Source: Streptomyces caelestis (GTDB taxonomy: Bacteria > Actinomycetota > Actinomycetes > Streptomycetales > Streptomycetaceae). From it: 64,000 nucleotides of DNA. The stretch is taken from positions 5,022 to 69,021 of the forward strand of contig NZ_LGCN01000204.1 in NCBI RefSeq assembly GCF_001279005.1. The letters are read 5' to 3'. Below are positions 47,083 through 58,168 of this stretch, one piece after another. The position numbers were made by a program, and so were the translations under genes. The stretch's first letter is position 1. Every line of letters begins with the position of its first letter. The notes below the pieces were generated by a model. The model was not told the origin of the DNA. It saw nothing but the letters and a program-made list of their open reading frames with translations, and made no database searches.

Positions 47083-48381
47083 TCAGTTCCAGGTGCGGGT
47101 GCGCAGGGGGAGGCCGGAGGCGCCGGACTCGGGGGTCCTGACGGCGAGGACCTGGTTGACGCCGATGCGGTGGTGTTCGAAGGCGAGGGCGGACGCGGCC
47201 ATGTACAGCAGCCAGACACGGGTCCGTCCCGGGCCGGCGAGCTCCACCGCGCGGGCCCAGCCGGCCTCCAGGTTCGCCACCCAGCGGCGCAGGGTGAGCG
47301 CGTAGTGCTCGCGGATCGACTCGACGTCCCGCACCTCGAAACCGGAGCGTTCCAGCAGGGACACCGTGGTGCCCAGCGGGGCGAGTTCGCCGTCGGGGAA
47401 GACGTAGGCGTCGATGAAGGGGTCCACCCGGTACGACGCCTCGTCCCGCTGCGGACGGCGTGCGATCTGGTGGTTCAGCAGCCGTCCGCCCGGCTTGAGG
47501 AGCCGGTGCAGGGCGGTGGCGTACTCCAGGTAGCGCTCGGACCCGACGTGTTCGGCCATGCCGATGGAGGAGATGGCGTCGTACGGGCCGTCCGTGACGT
47601 CCCGGTAGTCCTGTACGCGGATCTCGACGCGGTCGGTCAGGCCCTCGTCGGCGACGCGCTTGCGGGCGTAGGCGGCCTGTTCGTGGGAGAGGGTGACGCC
47701 GACGACGCTCACGCCGTGGTCGCGGGCGGCGTGGACGGCCATGGAGCCCCAGCCGCAGCCGACGTCCAGCAGACGCCGACCGGGCTTCAGGGCGAGCTTG
47801 CGGGCGACGAGGTCGAGTTTGTCGTGCTGGGCCTGTTCGAGGGTGCCCCGCGGGGGCGGTGCGGGCCAGTAGGCGCAGGAGTACACCATGGACGGGCCGA
47901 GGACGATCTCGTAGAAGTCGTTGCCGACGTCGTAGTGGTGGCTGATGGCGCGCCGGTCGCTGTGCCTGGTGTGCAGGCCGCGGCGGGGACGGCGGGCCTC
48001 CTCGCGGGGCGGGGCGGGCGGCAGCGGGGGGCCCGCGAGGGCGATCAGTCCGCGGACGGCGGAGCGGAAGTCGGGGTCGCGCAGGGCCCGGGCGAGGGTG
48101 CGGGCGTCCTCGCCGCGCTCCCAGATGAGGCCGGAGAGCCGGTCGAGAGCGGTGTAGAGGTCGCCCTCGACGGTCAGGTCGCCGGCCACCCAGGCGCGGG
48201 CGAGGCCGAGTTCGCCCGGCTTGCGGAGCAGGTGGCGCAGGGCTCGGCGGTTGCGTACGACCAGGGTCGGGGCGTCCGGGGGGCCGGCCTGGGAGCCGTC
48301 CCAGGCGCGGATCCGGACGGGGAGGGGGGCGTCGATCAGCTTCTCGACGTGGCCTTTCAGCCGCGCGGCGGCGTCTGGCAT
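47083..48381 (-). CDS. cfa: cyclopropane-fatty-acyl-phospholipid synthase
   Basis: 432 residues from ATG 48381, with GGAGG upstream. It adds a methylene from S-adenosylmethionine across cis double bonds of membrane phospholipids. The N-terminal 130 residues form the lipid-binding part (LARAWVAGDLTVEGDLYTAL). The SAM domain has ISHHYDVGNDFYEIVLGPSM, YSCAYWP, LLDVGCGWGSMAVHAA, GVTLSHEQAAYAR, DAISSIGMAEHVG and FIDAYVFPDGELAPL, all close to E. coli Cfa. A helical C-terminus completes it. Alternative: a mycolic-acid-type methyltransferase, less likely in Streptomyces. Confidence 0.93.
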   Translation of the reverse strand: MPDAAARLKGHVEKLIDAPLPVRIRAWDGSQAGPPDAPTLVVRNRRALRHLLRKPGELGLARAWVAGDLTVEGDLYTALDRLSGLIWERGEDARTLARALRDPDFRSAVRGLIALAGPPLPPAPPREEARRPRRGLHTRHSDRRAISHHYDVGNDFYEIVLGPSMVYSCAYWPAPPPRGTLEQAQHDKLDLVARKLALKPGRRLLDVGCGWGSMAVHAARDHGVSVVGVTLSHEQAAYARKRVADEGLTDRVEIRVQDYRDVTDGPYDAISSIGMAEHVGSERYLEYATALHRLLKPGGRLLNHQIARRPQRDEASYRVDPFIDAYVFPDGELAPLGTTVSLLERSGFEVRDVESIREHYALTLRRWVANLEAGWARAVELAGPGRTRVWLLYMAASALAFEHHRIGVNQVLAVRTPESGASGLPLRTRTWN

Positions 48382-48715
48382 GGTGTACACCTCCGTGACG
48401 GGGAATCCCGGAATGTCGTCACCACTTGAACACCCGGGCACGGGTCGGCAGTACCCGGCACGCGTCATCTCTGGGCAAAACACTGAATCGCACGCGCGGC
48501 GGCGCCTCGTGGGCTCCGCCCGCGGGCCGGGAAAGGCGCCCCTTCGGCGCCCTCGGTCCCCGGGGCTCCGCCCCCCCCTGGACCCCCGGCCCGCGCCCAC
48601 CCACCACCCGACTCGGGAGCTGGGAGCGCACCCCGCCGGGGCCGCTCCCCGGCCCTCGGGCGGGGCTCCGGCGAGGTCTCTCCGGACGCAGCCCCGGGGA
48701 GGCGCTCCTCACCCC

Positions 48716-48890
48716 CACCGAGCCGGGAGGACGGGCGGGGACCGGGGCCGGGGGCAAGCCCCATGGGGTGACCTGCCAATCCACCGAGCCGGACGGACAG
48801 GCGGACGGGAACCAGGACCCGAGGCAGACCCATGGGACGGCCCGACAATCCACCGAGCCGGACGGACAGGCGGACGGACGCATCCCGGCG
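48716..48890. repeat. imperfect tandem repeat, unit 65-69 bp
   Basis: Three starts of CCACCGAGCCGG at 48716, 48781 and 48850. Copies two and three share CCACCGAGCCGGACGGACAG followed by GCGGACGG exactly, and the first two end in CCATGG(G) and (C)CAAT(C). The third is cut off after about 40 bases. Confidence 0.75.
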
Positions 48891-48904
48891 GCCCCCCGGG
48901 AACG

Positions 48905-48948
48905 CCGAAGGGGCCGCCCGCACCACGGATGGCGGGCGGCCCCTTCGG
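48905..48948 (-). terminator. hairpin terminator of ndh
   Basis: Seventeen-base perfect arms at 48905-48921 and 48932-48948 with a ten-base loop, 14 bases past the ndh stop. Confidence 0.85.
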
Positions 48949-48961
48949 GGGTGACCGGAGG

Positions 48962-50353
48962 TCAGGAGGCCTTGGCCTCGGTCTTCTTCGGCTCCTGCTG
49001 GGCAACCGCCGGCGCCGGCGCCGGCTTCGCCGCCTCGTAGAACTCGTCGCGCGGCGACTCGATCGCGCCCAGGGACACGACCTCGCGCTTGAGGAACATG
49101 CCGAGGGTCCAGTCGGCGAAGACGCGGATCTTGCGGTTGAAGGTCGGCATCGCCATGCCGTGGTACGCACGGTGCATGTACCAGGCGAGACGGCCCTTGA
49201 GCTTGATCTTCATCTTGCCGACGACGATCATCGCCACGCCCTTGTGCAGGCCGAGGCCCGCCACCGCGCCCTTGTTGGCGTGGCTGTACTTCTTCTGCGG
49301 GAAGCCCCGCATGCCGGAGACCACGTTGTCGCCGAGGACCTTGGCCTGGCGCAGCGCGTGCTGGGCGTTCGGCGGGCACCAGGCGTTCTCGTTGCCGGCC
49401 TTGCGGCCCACGAGGTCCGGGACCTGGGCGTTGTCGCCCGCGGCCCAGATGTAGTCGGTGCCCTTGACCTGGAGGGTCGGCTCGGTGTCGACGTGACCGC
49501 GCGGACCCAGCGGCAGGCCGAAGCGGGACAGCGCCGGGTTCGGCTTGACGCCCGCCGTCCACACGATCGTGTTGGAGTCGACCTCGAGGCCGTTCTTCAG
49601 CACCACGTGGCCGTCGACGCAGGAGTCCATCGACGTGGAGAGGTAGACCTCGACGCCGCGGCCCTCGAGGTGCTCCTTGCCGTACGCGCCGAGCTTGGGA
49701 CCCACCTCGGGGAGGATCTTGTCGGCGGCGTCCACCAGGATGAAGCGCATGTCCTCGCGGGACACCGTCTTGTAGTACTTGGCCGCGTCCCGGGCCATGT
49801 CCTCGACCTCGCCGATCGTCTCCGCGCCGGCGAAGCCGCCGCCGATGAAGACGAAGGTGAGCGCCTTGCGCCGGATCTCCTCGTCCGTGGTGGAGTCGGC
49901 CTTGTCGAGCTGCTCGAGGACGTGGTTGCGCAGGCCGATGGCCTCCTCGACGCCCTTCATGCCGATGCCCTGTTCGGCGAGGCCGGGGATCGGGAAGGTG
50001 CGGGAGACCGCGCCGAGCGCGATCACCAGGTAGTCGAAGGGCAGCTCGTACGCCTCGCCGACCAGCGGGGCGATCGTGGCGACCTTGCGGTCCTGGTCGA
50101 TGGTGGTGACCCGGCCGGTGAGGACCTCCGCCTTGGGCAGCACGCGTCGCAGCGGGACGACGACGTGTCGCGGGGAGATGTTGCCGGCGGCGGTTTCGGG
50201 AAGGAAGGGCTGGTAGGTCATGTACGACCGCGGGTCGACGACGGTGACGGTCGCCTCGCCGTAACGCATCTTCTTCTGGATGCGCCGAGCTGCGTACAGG
50301 CCTACGTACCCACCGCCTACTACGAGGATCCTGGGACGCTCCGTGGTGCTCAT
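48962..50353 (-). CDS. ndh: type II NADH dehydrogenase (NDH-2)
   Basis: 463 residues. Membrane-surface flavoenzyme that passes electrons from NADH to menaquinone without pumping protons. FAD site ILVVGGGYVGLYAARRIQKK, NAD site TFVFIGGGFAGAETIGEVED, second FAD segment IWAAGDNAQVPD, and the quinone-side AWCPPNAQHALRQAKVL are present. The C-terminal amphipathic part (KIRVFADWTLGMFL) should bind the membrane. A Pro/Ala/Lys tail follows. The 442-bp region upstream contains a Rex-like operator. Confidence 0.93.
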   Translation of the reverse strand: MSTTERPRILVVGGGYVGLYAARRIQKKMRYGEATVTVVDPRSYMTYQPFLPETAAGNISPRHVVVPLRRVLPKAEVLTGRVTTIDQDRKVATIAPLVGEAYELPFDYLVIALGAVSRTFPIPGLAEQGIGMKGVEEAIGLRNHVLEQLDKADSTTDEEIRRKALTFVFIGGGFAGAETIGEVEDMARDAAKYYKTVSREDMRFILVDAADKILPEVGPKLGAYGKEHLEGRGVEVYLSTSMDSCVDGHVVLKNGLEVDSNTIVWTAGVKPNPALSRFGLPLGPRGHVDTEPTLQVKGTDYIWAAGDNAQVPDLVGRKAGNENAWCPPNAQHALRQAKVLGDNVVSGMRGFPQKKYSHANKGAVAGLGLHKGVAMIVVGKMKIKLKGRLAWYMHRAYHGMAMPTFNRKIRVFADWTLGMFLKREVVSLGAIESPRDEFYEAAKPAPAPAVAQQEPKKTEAKAS

Positions 50354-50795
50354 GCCATCGAGTATCCACCCGCCTCAGGGGGGTATCTCGTGCGCCCCTT
50401 CACAAGCTTTGACAGGGCCTGTGTTACCATCCCCCGCTTCTTGATCCAGATCACAGCGCGAAACGGGAACCGGCATCCCGCGCGGGACGTTGTCAATGCC
50501 GCGTGAGCTGCCTCTCTGTCCCTCGGCAGGCGCTGTGAGGCCGATCGCGGAGCCCTCGCGGCGACCTCCGGTACGGCGACCTCCGACCCCTTCTGAACGT
50601 GTTCAAAGGGGCGTTGAGGGCCCGAATGGGTCAACCGGGTTCGGTTCTTCGTTCCTCCGGGGCCAATTCCTTGTGAAGAACTTCACGAACTTTCCCGGCG
50701 GAGCCCCGCCGAGGGGCCCGAAAGGCCCCCCGGACGCCGCTCAAACGCTATACCGGCTGCTCAGCGGAGTGCTACCGGCCGGTAGTGAAGGAGGG
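50354..50795. other. 442-bp intergenic region upstream of ndh
   Basis: No gene seen. It contains CTTCACAAGCTTTGACAGGG (about 50398-50417), which has a TTGTGAA half-site on the ndh strand, and the full palindrome at 50671-50688. The rest is moderately GC-rich without other structure that I can name. Confidence 0.5.
50671..50688. promoter_or_regulatory. candidate Rex (NADH-sensing repressor) operator
   Basis: TTGTGAAGAACTTCACGA fits the Streptomyces Rex consensus TTGTGAA-N4-TTCACAA with one mismatch in 14. It lies about 320 bases before the ndh start, with no other gene reading away from it. NADH-responsive control of ndh would make biological sense. Confidence 0.55.
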
Positions 50796-51737
50796 CTAGG
50801 CCACGGACCAGGCGATGCCGTCGAGGATGTCGTGCTCCGACACCACGACTTCCTCCGCCCCGGTCCGCTCCATGATCGACAGCAGCACCAGGGCCCCGGC
50901 GCCGATCACGTCGACCCGGCCCGGATGCAGGGAGGGCACCGCCGCGCGCTCGGCGTGGGTGGAGCGCAGCAGCCATTCGGTGATCTCGCGGACGCGGTCG
51001 CGGGAGACGCGGGAGTGGTGGATGGCCCCGGAGTCGTACGCGGGGAGGTCCTGGGCGATCGCCGACACGGTGGTGACCGAGCCGGCCAGGCCGACCAGGG
51101 TGTGCGCCTCGCGCAGCGGGACCGTCTCCTCGGCGTGGTCGAGGGCGGCCTCGATGTCGGCGCGCATCGCCGCGATCCGGTCCTCGGTCGGCGGGTCCGT
51201 GACGACCCCGTCCCGCACCAGGTGCCGCTCGGTCATCCGTACGCAGCCGACGTCCACGGAGCGGGCGGCGCGGACGTGGTCGTCGCCCACGACGAACTCG
51301 GTCGAGCCGCCGCCGATGTCCACGACCAGGAACGGGCGGTGCAGGTCGGTCCGGCCCGTCAGCTCCTTGGTGGCCCCGGTGAAGGAGAACTCGGCCTCCT
51401 GGCCGCCGGTGATGACCTCGGGCTCCACGCCCAGGATGTCCAGCACCCCGCGCACGAAGTCGTCGCGGTTCTCGGCGTCGCGGGAGGCGGAGGTGGCGAC
51501 GAAGCGCAGGCGCTCCGCGCCGTGCTCCTTGACGACCTCCGCGTACGCGCGGCAGGCGGCGAACGTCCGCTCCAGCGCCTCGGGCGCCAGCCGGCCCGTG
51601 CGGTCGACGCCCTGGCCGAGCCGCACGATCGTCATCCGCCGGTCCAGTTCGGTGAGTTCACCGGTCCGTGGATCCGCGTCGGCCACCAGGAGCCGGATGG
51701 AGTTCGTACCGCAGTCGATGGCGGCGACCCGGGTCAC
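50796..51737 (-). CDS. ppx: Ppx/GppA family phosphatase (exopolyphosphatase)
   Basis: 313 residues from GTG 51737, whose bases overlap the DUF501 stop as GTGA; GGAGG lies upstream. ASKHA fold: VAAIDCGTNSIRLLVADADP, the QGVDRTGRLAPEAL segment, ATSASRDAENRDDFV, LVVDIGGGSTEFVVG and GLAGSVTTVSAIA. It hydrolyses polyphosphate and possibly pppGpp. The order eno-divIC-DUF501-ppx is the same as in Mycobacterium tuberculosis (eno, Rv1024, Rv1025, ppx2), an old actinobacterial cluster. Confidence 0.93.
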   Translation of the reverse strand: MTRVAAIDCGTNSIRLLVADADPRTGELTELDRRMTIVRLGQGVDRTGRLAPEALERTFAACRAYAEVVKEHGAERLRFVATSASRDAENRDDFVRGVLDILGVEPEVITGGQEAEFSFTGATKELTGRTDLHRPFLVVDIGGGSTEFVVGDDHVRAARSVDVGCVRMTERHLVRDGVVTDPPTEDRIAAMRADIEAALDHAEETVPLREAHTLVGLAGSVTTVSAIAQDLPAYDSGAIHHSRVSRDRVREITEWLLRSTHAERAAVPSLHPGRVDVIGAGALVLLSIMERTGAEEVVVSEHDILDGIAWSVA

Positions 51738-52267
51738 TGGCCGTCCTCCTTCACGGGGAGCGTCACGCAGGCGCCCTTGCGCCACCACTGGGGCAGCATC
51801 GCCAGCGCCTCGTCGCCCAGCGGGTTGACCCCGGGGCCCGCGGCCAGCGAGTGGGCGACCAGCACGTGCAGGCACTTCACGCGGTCCGGCATGCCGCCCG
51901 CGCTGGGGAAGTTCCTGAGCTCCTCGATCTCGTCGCGGCGCCGGATGTAGTCCTCGTGCGCCGCGCGGTACGCGGCCGCCAGCTCGGGGTCGGCGGCCAG
52001 CCGCTGCGTCATCTCCTTCATCACGCCGTCTGCCTCCAGCGTCCCGATCGCGGAGTTCGCCTTCGGGCAGGTGAGGTAGTACAGCGTCGGGAAGGGAGTG
52101 CCGTCGGGCAGCCTCGGCGCGGTCTCCACGACGTCCGGCTGCCCGCAGGGGCAGCGGTGCGCGATGGCGCGCAGCCCGCGCGGGGGCCGCCCGAGCTGCT
52201 GCTTGAAGGCCTCGACGTCCGCGTCGGTGGGCTCGGTGCGCGGGGTCGTGGGCGGGGGCGTTTCCAT
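51734..52267 (-). CDS. DUF501 family protein
   Basis: 177 residues from ATG 52267. DUF501 signature: LGRPPRGLRAIAHRCPCGQP followed by DVVETAPRLPDGTPFPTLYY and LTCPKANSAIGTLEADGVM, then SAGGMPDRVKCLHVLVAHSL. CPCG and LTCP plus KCLH give enough Cys/His for a metal site. Function unknown, but its conserved place between divIC and ppx, with overlapping stop/start, suggests a housekeeping role. Alternative names in databases are generic. Confidence 0.92.
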   Translation of the reverse strand: METPPPTTPRTEPTDADVEAFKQQLGRPPRGLRAIAHRCPCGQPDVVETAPRLPDGTPFPTLYYLTCPKANSAIGTLEADGVMKEMTQRLAADPELAAAYRAAHEDYIRRRDEIEELRNFPSAGGMPDRVKCLHVLVAHSLAAGPGVNPLGDEALAMLPQWWRKGACVTLPVKEDGQ

Positions 52268-52298
52268 AGCTGTCTTTCTTACGGCTTTCTGCAAGGGG

Positions 52299-52775
52299 TC
52301 ACTGGTCGGCGGCGTCGGCCTTGTCGACGCCGTCCCAGACGTTCGCGTACCAGGGTCGGTCGGCGGCGTCGAGATCCGTGCGGGACTGCTTCGCCGCACC
52401 CGGGTCGATGACGATGTAACCGGTCTCGCCGGGCATGACGTAGTGCAGCCGCCGGCGGATCTCCTGCTCGGCGTAGGCGTCGTCCTGCCAGCGGGCCTTC
52501 AGGTCGCGCAGCCGTTCGACCCGCCGGCGGGTCTCGTCCTGCTCCTGCTGGAGGTCGGCGATGTCCGCGCGCTGGGAGACGTACTGCCGCATGGGGTAGG
52601 CGAGGGCGACGATCAGGGAGCAGACCACCAGGGCGAGCAGCGCCGCCCGTCCGGTCAGCCGGGAGCGGCGGGCCTGGCGCTTGGTCTGCGAGCGGTAGAC
52701 CCGGGCCGCGGTCTGCTCGCCGATCAGCCGGATCCTGGTCGCGGTGGAGAAACGGTCCCGGTCCTTGACCGCCAT
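52299..52775 (-). CDS. divIC: septum formation initiator (DivIC/FtsB family)
   Basis: 158 residues from ATG 52775, where GGAGGCGG is well placed; an ATG at 52799 is in frame. Basic cytoplasmic tail, one membrane helix (AALLALVVCSLIVALAYPM), a coiled coil (VSQRADIADLQQEQDETRRR followed by VERLRDLKARW) and the conserved YAEQEIRRRLHYVMPGETGY. In the divisome DivIC pairs with FtsL and recruits septal wall synthesis; in Streptomyces it is needed for sporulation septa rather than growth. Gene order eno-divIC is conserved in actinobacteria. Confidence 0.9.
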   Translation of the reverse strand: MAVKDRDRFSTATRIRLIGEQTAARVYRSQTKRQARRSRLTGRAALLALVVCSLIVALAYPMRQYVSQRADIADLQQEQDETRRRVERLRDLKARWQDDAYAEQEIRRRLHYVMPGETGYIVIDPGAAKQSRTDLDAADRPWYANVWDGVDKADAADQ

Positions 52776-52804
52776 GTTCCGCCTCCGGTTCGCCTTCATA
52801 CGTG

Positions 52805-52849
52805 CGTACGTCCCCGCACACGGTACGGGACCGGGTACGGGGACGTACG
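52805..52849 (-). terminator. hairpin terminator of eno
   Basis: CGTACGTCCCCG (52805-52816) and its complement (52838-52849); transcribed after the eno stop at 52893 and before divIC. Confidence 0.65.
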
Positions 52850-52892
52850 TACGACGCCGCCTCTCGCGGGGCCGGGTCAGCCCTTGCCCTGC

Positions 52893-55335
<2,443 letters not shown>

Positions 55336-55548
55336 TGACGCGACGACTGTTCCCGTGCTGCCACTGGCAGGATTCGGCGTGGCGGCAGCCGGGGCCCGCG
55401 GTGGCGAGCGATCACGACCGTAGACACGCGATCCGCGGAATTTCAAAGACGATCAGGGCTTCTGAGACCTATCTCTCACAGCCTTTAAATCGGGCATTAG
55501 CCGCGAATCATGACGCCAACTGTCGCCGGAACCCCACCCTTTCGGGCG

Positions 55549-56559
55549 TCACTTTTCGCCCGGTTCGATCCCGACCTCGAGCTCCTGGCCCGGCAGGATG
55601 AGGTCCGGGTCGGCGCCGACGACCTGCTCGTTCTTCGCGTAGAGCGACCGCCATCCGCCGTCGAGTTCAAGGGAGTCGGCGATGGACGAGAGGCTGTCGC
55701 CGGTGCGCACGGTGTACGGGCCGTCGGCGGCGGCGCGCGAGGCGTCGGCGTCACGCGAGGCGTGCCGGCCGGACGAGTCCGAGACACGGTCCTCCGCCCC
55801 GGCCTCCTCGGCGCTGACGCCGCGATGGCGACCGCCGCCCGCGCCCTCGGTGTCGGCGAGTTCGGAAGAGCCGGTGGTCTGCCCGGACTTGTCCGACTCG
55901 TCACTCTTGGGGGTGGCCGAGGCGGAGGGGGAGGCGCCGGATCCGTCGCCGGAGCCGCTGTCCGAATCCTTCTCCGGGCCGTCCGCCCCGTCGGACTCGG
56001 CCGATTCGCCGGCCGCACCCTCGCCGTTCCCCGACTTCCCGGCGCCGGGCGCGGCCGACGGGGAGGACGAAGCGGACGAATCACCGGAGTCCGACGATCC
56101 GGACGATTTCGTGGAACCGGAGGAGCCGGACGCGTCCGAGGCCGAGTCCTCCGCCACACCCGTGTCGATGTCGGCCGCCGCCGAGCCCTGCTGGAGGCCC
56201 GCCGTCAGTCCGCAGGTGCGCCACGCGCCGACCCCCTGGTCGGCGAGGATTCTCTCGGCCACGGCTATCTGCTGGCCGCGGCTGGCCTGGTCGGGGCTGG
56301 TCGCGTAGTCCAGGCCGCCGTACCGCTCCCAGTCGTCCTGGGTCAACTGCAGGCCGCCGTAGTAGCCGTTGCCGGTGTTCTGGCTCCAGGAGCCACCGCT
56401 TTCGCATTCGGCGACCCGGTCCCAGGTCGCGCCGTCGGCCGCGCTGGCGCTGCCGGCCCCGAGGAGCGGGATCGCGATGGCGGAGCCGGTCACTCCGGCC
56501 GCGACGAGGAGAGCCGGAGCCTGGCGGGGGCGACGGTGCCGACCGTTCCCGGAGAGCAT
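55549..56559 (-). CDS. rpfC: resuscitation-promoting factor RpfC-like: transglycosylase-like domain plus LysM
   Basis: 336 residues from ATG 56559. Signal peptide ([20 protein letters not shown] then GSASAADG), then an Rpf domain with [20 protein letters not shown] and [19 protein letters not shown], a linker of about 150 Ser/Gly/Asp-rich residues, and a C-terminal LysM ([31 protein letters not shown]). Paralogue of rpfA immediately downstream; the linker is much longer and strongly acidic. No riboswitch was found in its own upstream 200 bases. Symbol by synteny with S. coelicolor. Confidence 0.9.
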   Translation of the reverse strand: MLSGNGRHRRPRQAPALLVAAGVTGSAIAIPLLGAGSASAADGATWDRVAECESGGSWSQNTGNGYYGGLQLTQDDWERYGGLDYATSPDQASRGQQIAVAERILADQGVGAWRTCGLTAGLQQGSAAADIDTGVAEDSASDASGSSGSTKSSGSSDSGDSSASSSPSAAPGAGKSGNGEGAAGESAESDGADGPEKDSDSGSGDGSGASPSASATPKSDESDKSGQTTGSSELADTEGAGGGRHRGVSAEEAGAEDRVSDSSGRHASRDADASRAAADGPYTVRTGDSLSSIADSLELDGGWRSLYAKNEQVVGADPDLILPGQELEVGIEPGEK

Positions 56560-56757
56560 GCGGAGACCTTTCGCAGAACAGCAATGACAGGCGCGGTGAG
56601 TGAAGCTCTGGGCACCGCACTTGATGGGTGAACGTATCGGCAGACGATCACTTGTCACAAGTTCATGCCGCGCAGATCACGTGAAGATCACAGAGTTGAA
56701 GGCGTGTCATGTTTGCGCCGGTCCCCTCGGGGGCACGGCGGACGGCGGTCCGGTCCG

Positions 56758-58032
56758 TCACGTCCGCGGACCGCCGCGCGGCGGAGTGAACTCCACCGGG
56801 AGCGTGCGCAGTCCGCGCATGATGAGCCCGCCCCGCCAGCGGAGTTCGGCCGGTTCCACCGCGAGCCGCAGGTCCGGCAGGCGCGTCAGCAGGGTGGCGA
56901 GCGCGGTCTGGCCCTCCAGGCGGGCCAGCGGGGCGCCCAGGCAGTAGTGGATGCCGTGGCCGTACCCCAGGTGCTGGTTGTCGCGCCGGCCGAGGTCGAG
57001 CACGTCCGGGTCGGCGAACCGCTCCGGGTCCCGGTCCGCGGCGGCGAGCACGACGAGGACGGGGTCGCCGGCCGCGATGCGCTGCCCGCCGATGGTGACC
57101 GGCTCGGTGGCGAACCGCCAGGTGGCGAGCTCCACGGGACCGTCGTACCGCAGGAGCTCCTCGACACCGGTCTCCAGCAGCCCGCGCTCCCCGGCGGCGA
57201 GGGACCGCTGCAGACGGTCGCGTTGTCCGGGGTGGGTGAGCAGGGCGTAGGTGCCGTTGCCGATCAGGTTGACGGTGGTCTCGAAACCGGCGAACAGCAG
57301 GATGAACGCCATGGCGGCGGCCTCGTTCTCGGTGAGGTGCTCACCGTGGTCGGAGGCGCGGATGAGGCCGGAGATGAGGTCCTCGCCGGGGGTGGGGTCG
57401 GCGGGGAGCGCCTCGCGCTTGCGGTGGATCAGCTCGGCGAGGTAGCCGCGCATCTTCTTCACGGACCGGGCGACCCCGCCGCGAGGCCCTCCGCCGTGAC
57501 GGATCATCATGCCCGCCCAGTCCCGGAAGTCGTCCTGGTCCTCGCGCGGGACGCCGAGCAGGTCGCAGATGGCGTGGATGGGGAGGGGGAAGGCGAACTC
57601 GTGGATGAGGTCGGCGGAGCCGCTGTCCGCGAACCGGTCGATGAGCCCGTCGGCGAGCTCCTGCACGCGGGGGGCGAACTCGGCGATCCGGCGCGGGGTG
57701 AACGCCTTGCTGACCAGCCGGCGCAGCCGGGTGTGGTCCGGCGGGTCGATGTTCAGCAGATGCGTCATCAGGTCCGCCTGGCGCTCCCCGGGGATACCGG
57801 TCCTGCCCTTGGCGTGCGCGGGCTCGTCGTGGTGCGCGGGGTTCTTGGACAGCCGGTTGTCGGCGAGGGTCTGCTTGGCGTCGGCGTACCGCGTGACCAG
57901 CCATGCCTCCACCCCACTGGGCAGCCGGGTCCTGTGCACGGGGGCGTGCTCACGGAGCCAGGCGTAGGCGGGGTACGGATCGGCGGCGAACTCCCAGCTG
58001 AACAGTTCGGGAGTGAGGGGCTGGTCATGCAT
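56758..58032 (-). CDS. cytochrome P450 (CYP107-like)
   Basis: 424 residues, soluble class I P450. I-helix FILLFAGFETTVNLIGN with the acid/Thr pair replaced by Glu-Thr-Thr; ExxR in GVEELLRYDGPVE; heme loop LGYGHGIHYCLGAPLARLEG with the thiolate Cys. LLNIDPPDHTRLRRLVSKAF and FTPRRIAEFAPRVQ are standard for Streptomyces CYP107/105 enzymes. A ferredoxin and reductase are needed but not encoded nearby. The physiological substrate is unknown; it is not part of a visible biosynthetic cluster. Confidence 0.93.
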   Translation of the reverse strand: MHDQPLTPELFSWEFAADPYPAYAWLREHAPVHRTRLPSGVEAWLVTRYADAKQTLADNRLSKNPAHHDEPAHAKGRTGIPGERQADLMTHLLNIDPPDHTRLRRLVSKAFTPRRIAEFAPRVQELADGLIDRFADSGSADLIHEFAFPLPIHAICDLLGVPREDQDDFRDWAGMMIRHGGGPRGGVARSVKKMRGYLAELIHRKREALPADPTPGEDLISGLIRASDHGEHLTENEAAAMAFILLFAGFETTVNLIGNGTYALLTHPGQRDRLQRSLAAGERGLLETGVEELLRYDGPVELATWRFATEPVTIGGQRIAAGDPVLVVLAAADRDPERFADPDVLDLGRRDNQHLGYGHGIHYCLGAPLARLEGQTALATLLTRLPDLRLAVEPAELRWRGGLIMRGLRTLPVEFTPPRGGPRT

Positions 58033-58061
58033 GCGGCGACCCTAACGGGCGAGGAGGCCCT

Positions 58062-58112
58062 GGCGGGGCGCGGGACCGTGCCGACATGCGGCTCCGCCGC
58101 GTGGGCGCGGAG
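58062..58112 (+). repeat. dispersed Streptomyces intergenic repeat, copy 2
   Basis: GGGGCGCGGGACCGTGCCGA followed by CATGCGGCTCCGCCGCGTGG and GCGCG, near-identical to 11619-11671; lies between mazG and the P450 gene. Confidence 0.55.
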
Positions 58113-58168
58113 GAGCTCCGGGGGCCGGACGGCGGAGGGCGGAGCCCTTCCCGCGCCGCACTCGCGCC

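Larger units (their letters stand above)
48382..48961. other. 580-bp intergenic region between cfa and ndh
   Basis: No gene recognised. It holds the cfa upstream segment, then very GC-rich sequence, imperfect tandem repeats at 48716-48890 and the ndh terminator at 48905-48948. A cfa promoter should lie just above 48400; no clear -10/-35 pair could be assigned. Confidence 0.5.

Noticed and set aside
55463..55478. TGAGA-N6-TCTCA upstream of rpfA as a CRP-type site.
   Set aside because: It does not fit the Streptomyces Crp consensus, and the distance to a promoter could not be judged.
56560..56757. A second ydaO-type riboswitch before rpfC.
   Set aside because: The conserved GACAGCT and GGGGGACCCA blocks are absent from this interval.
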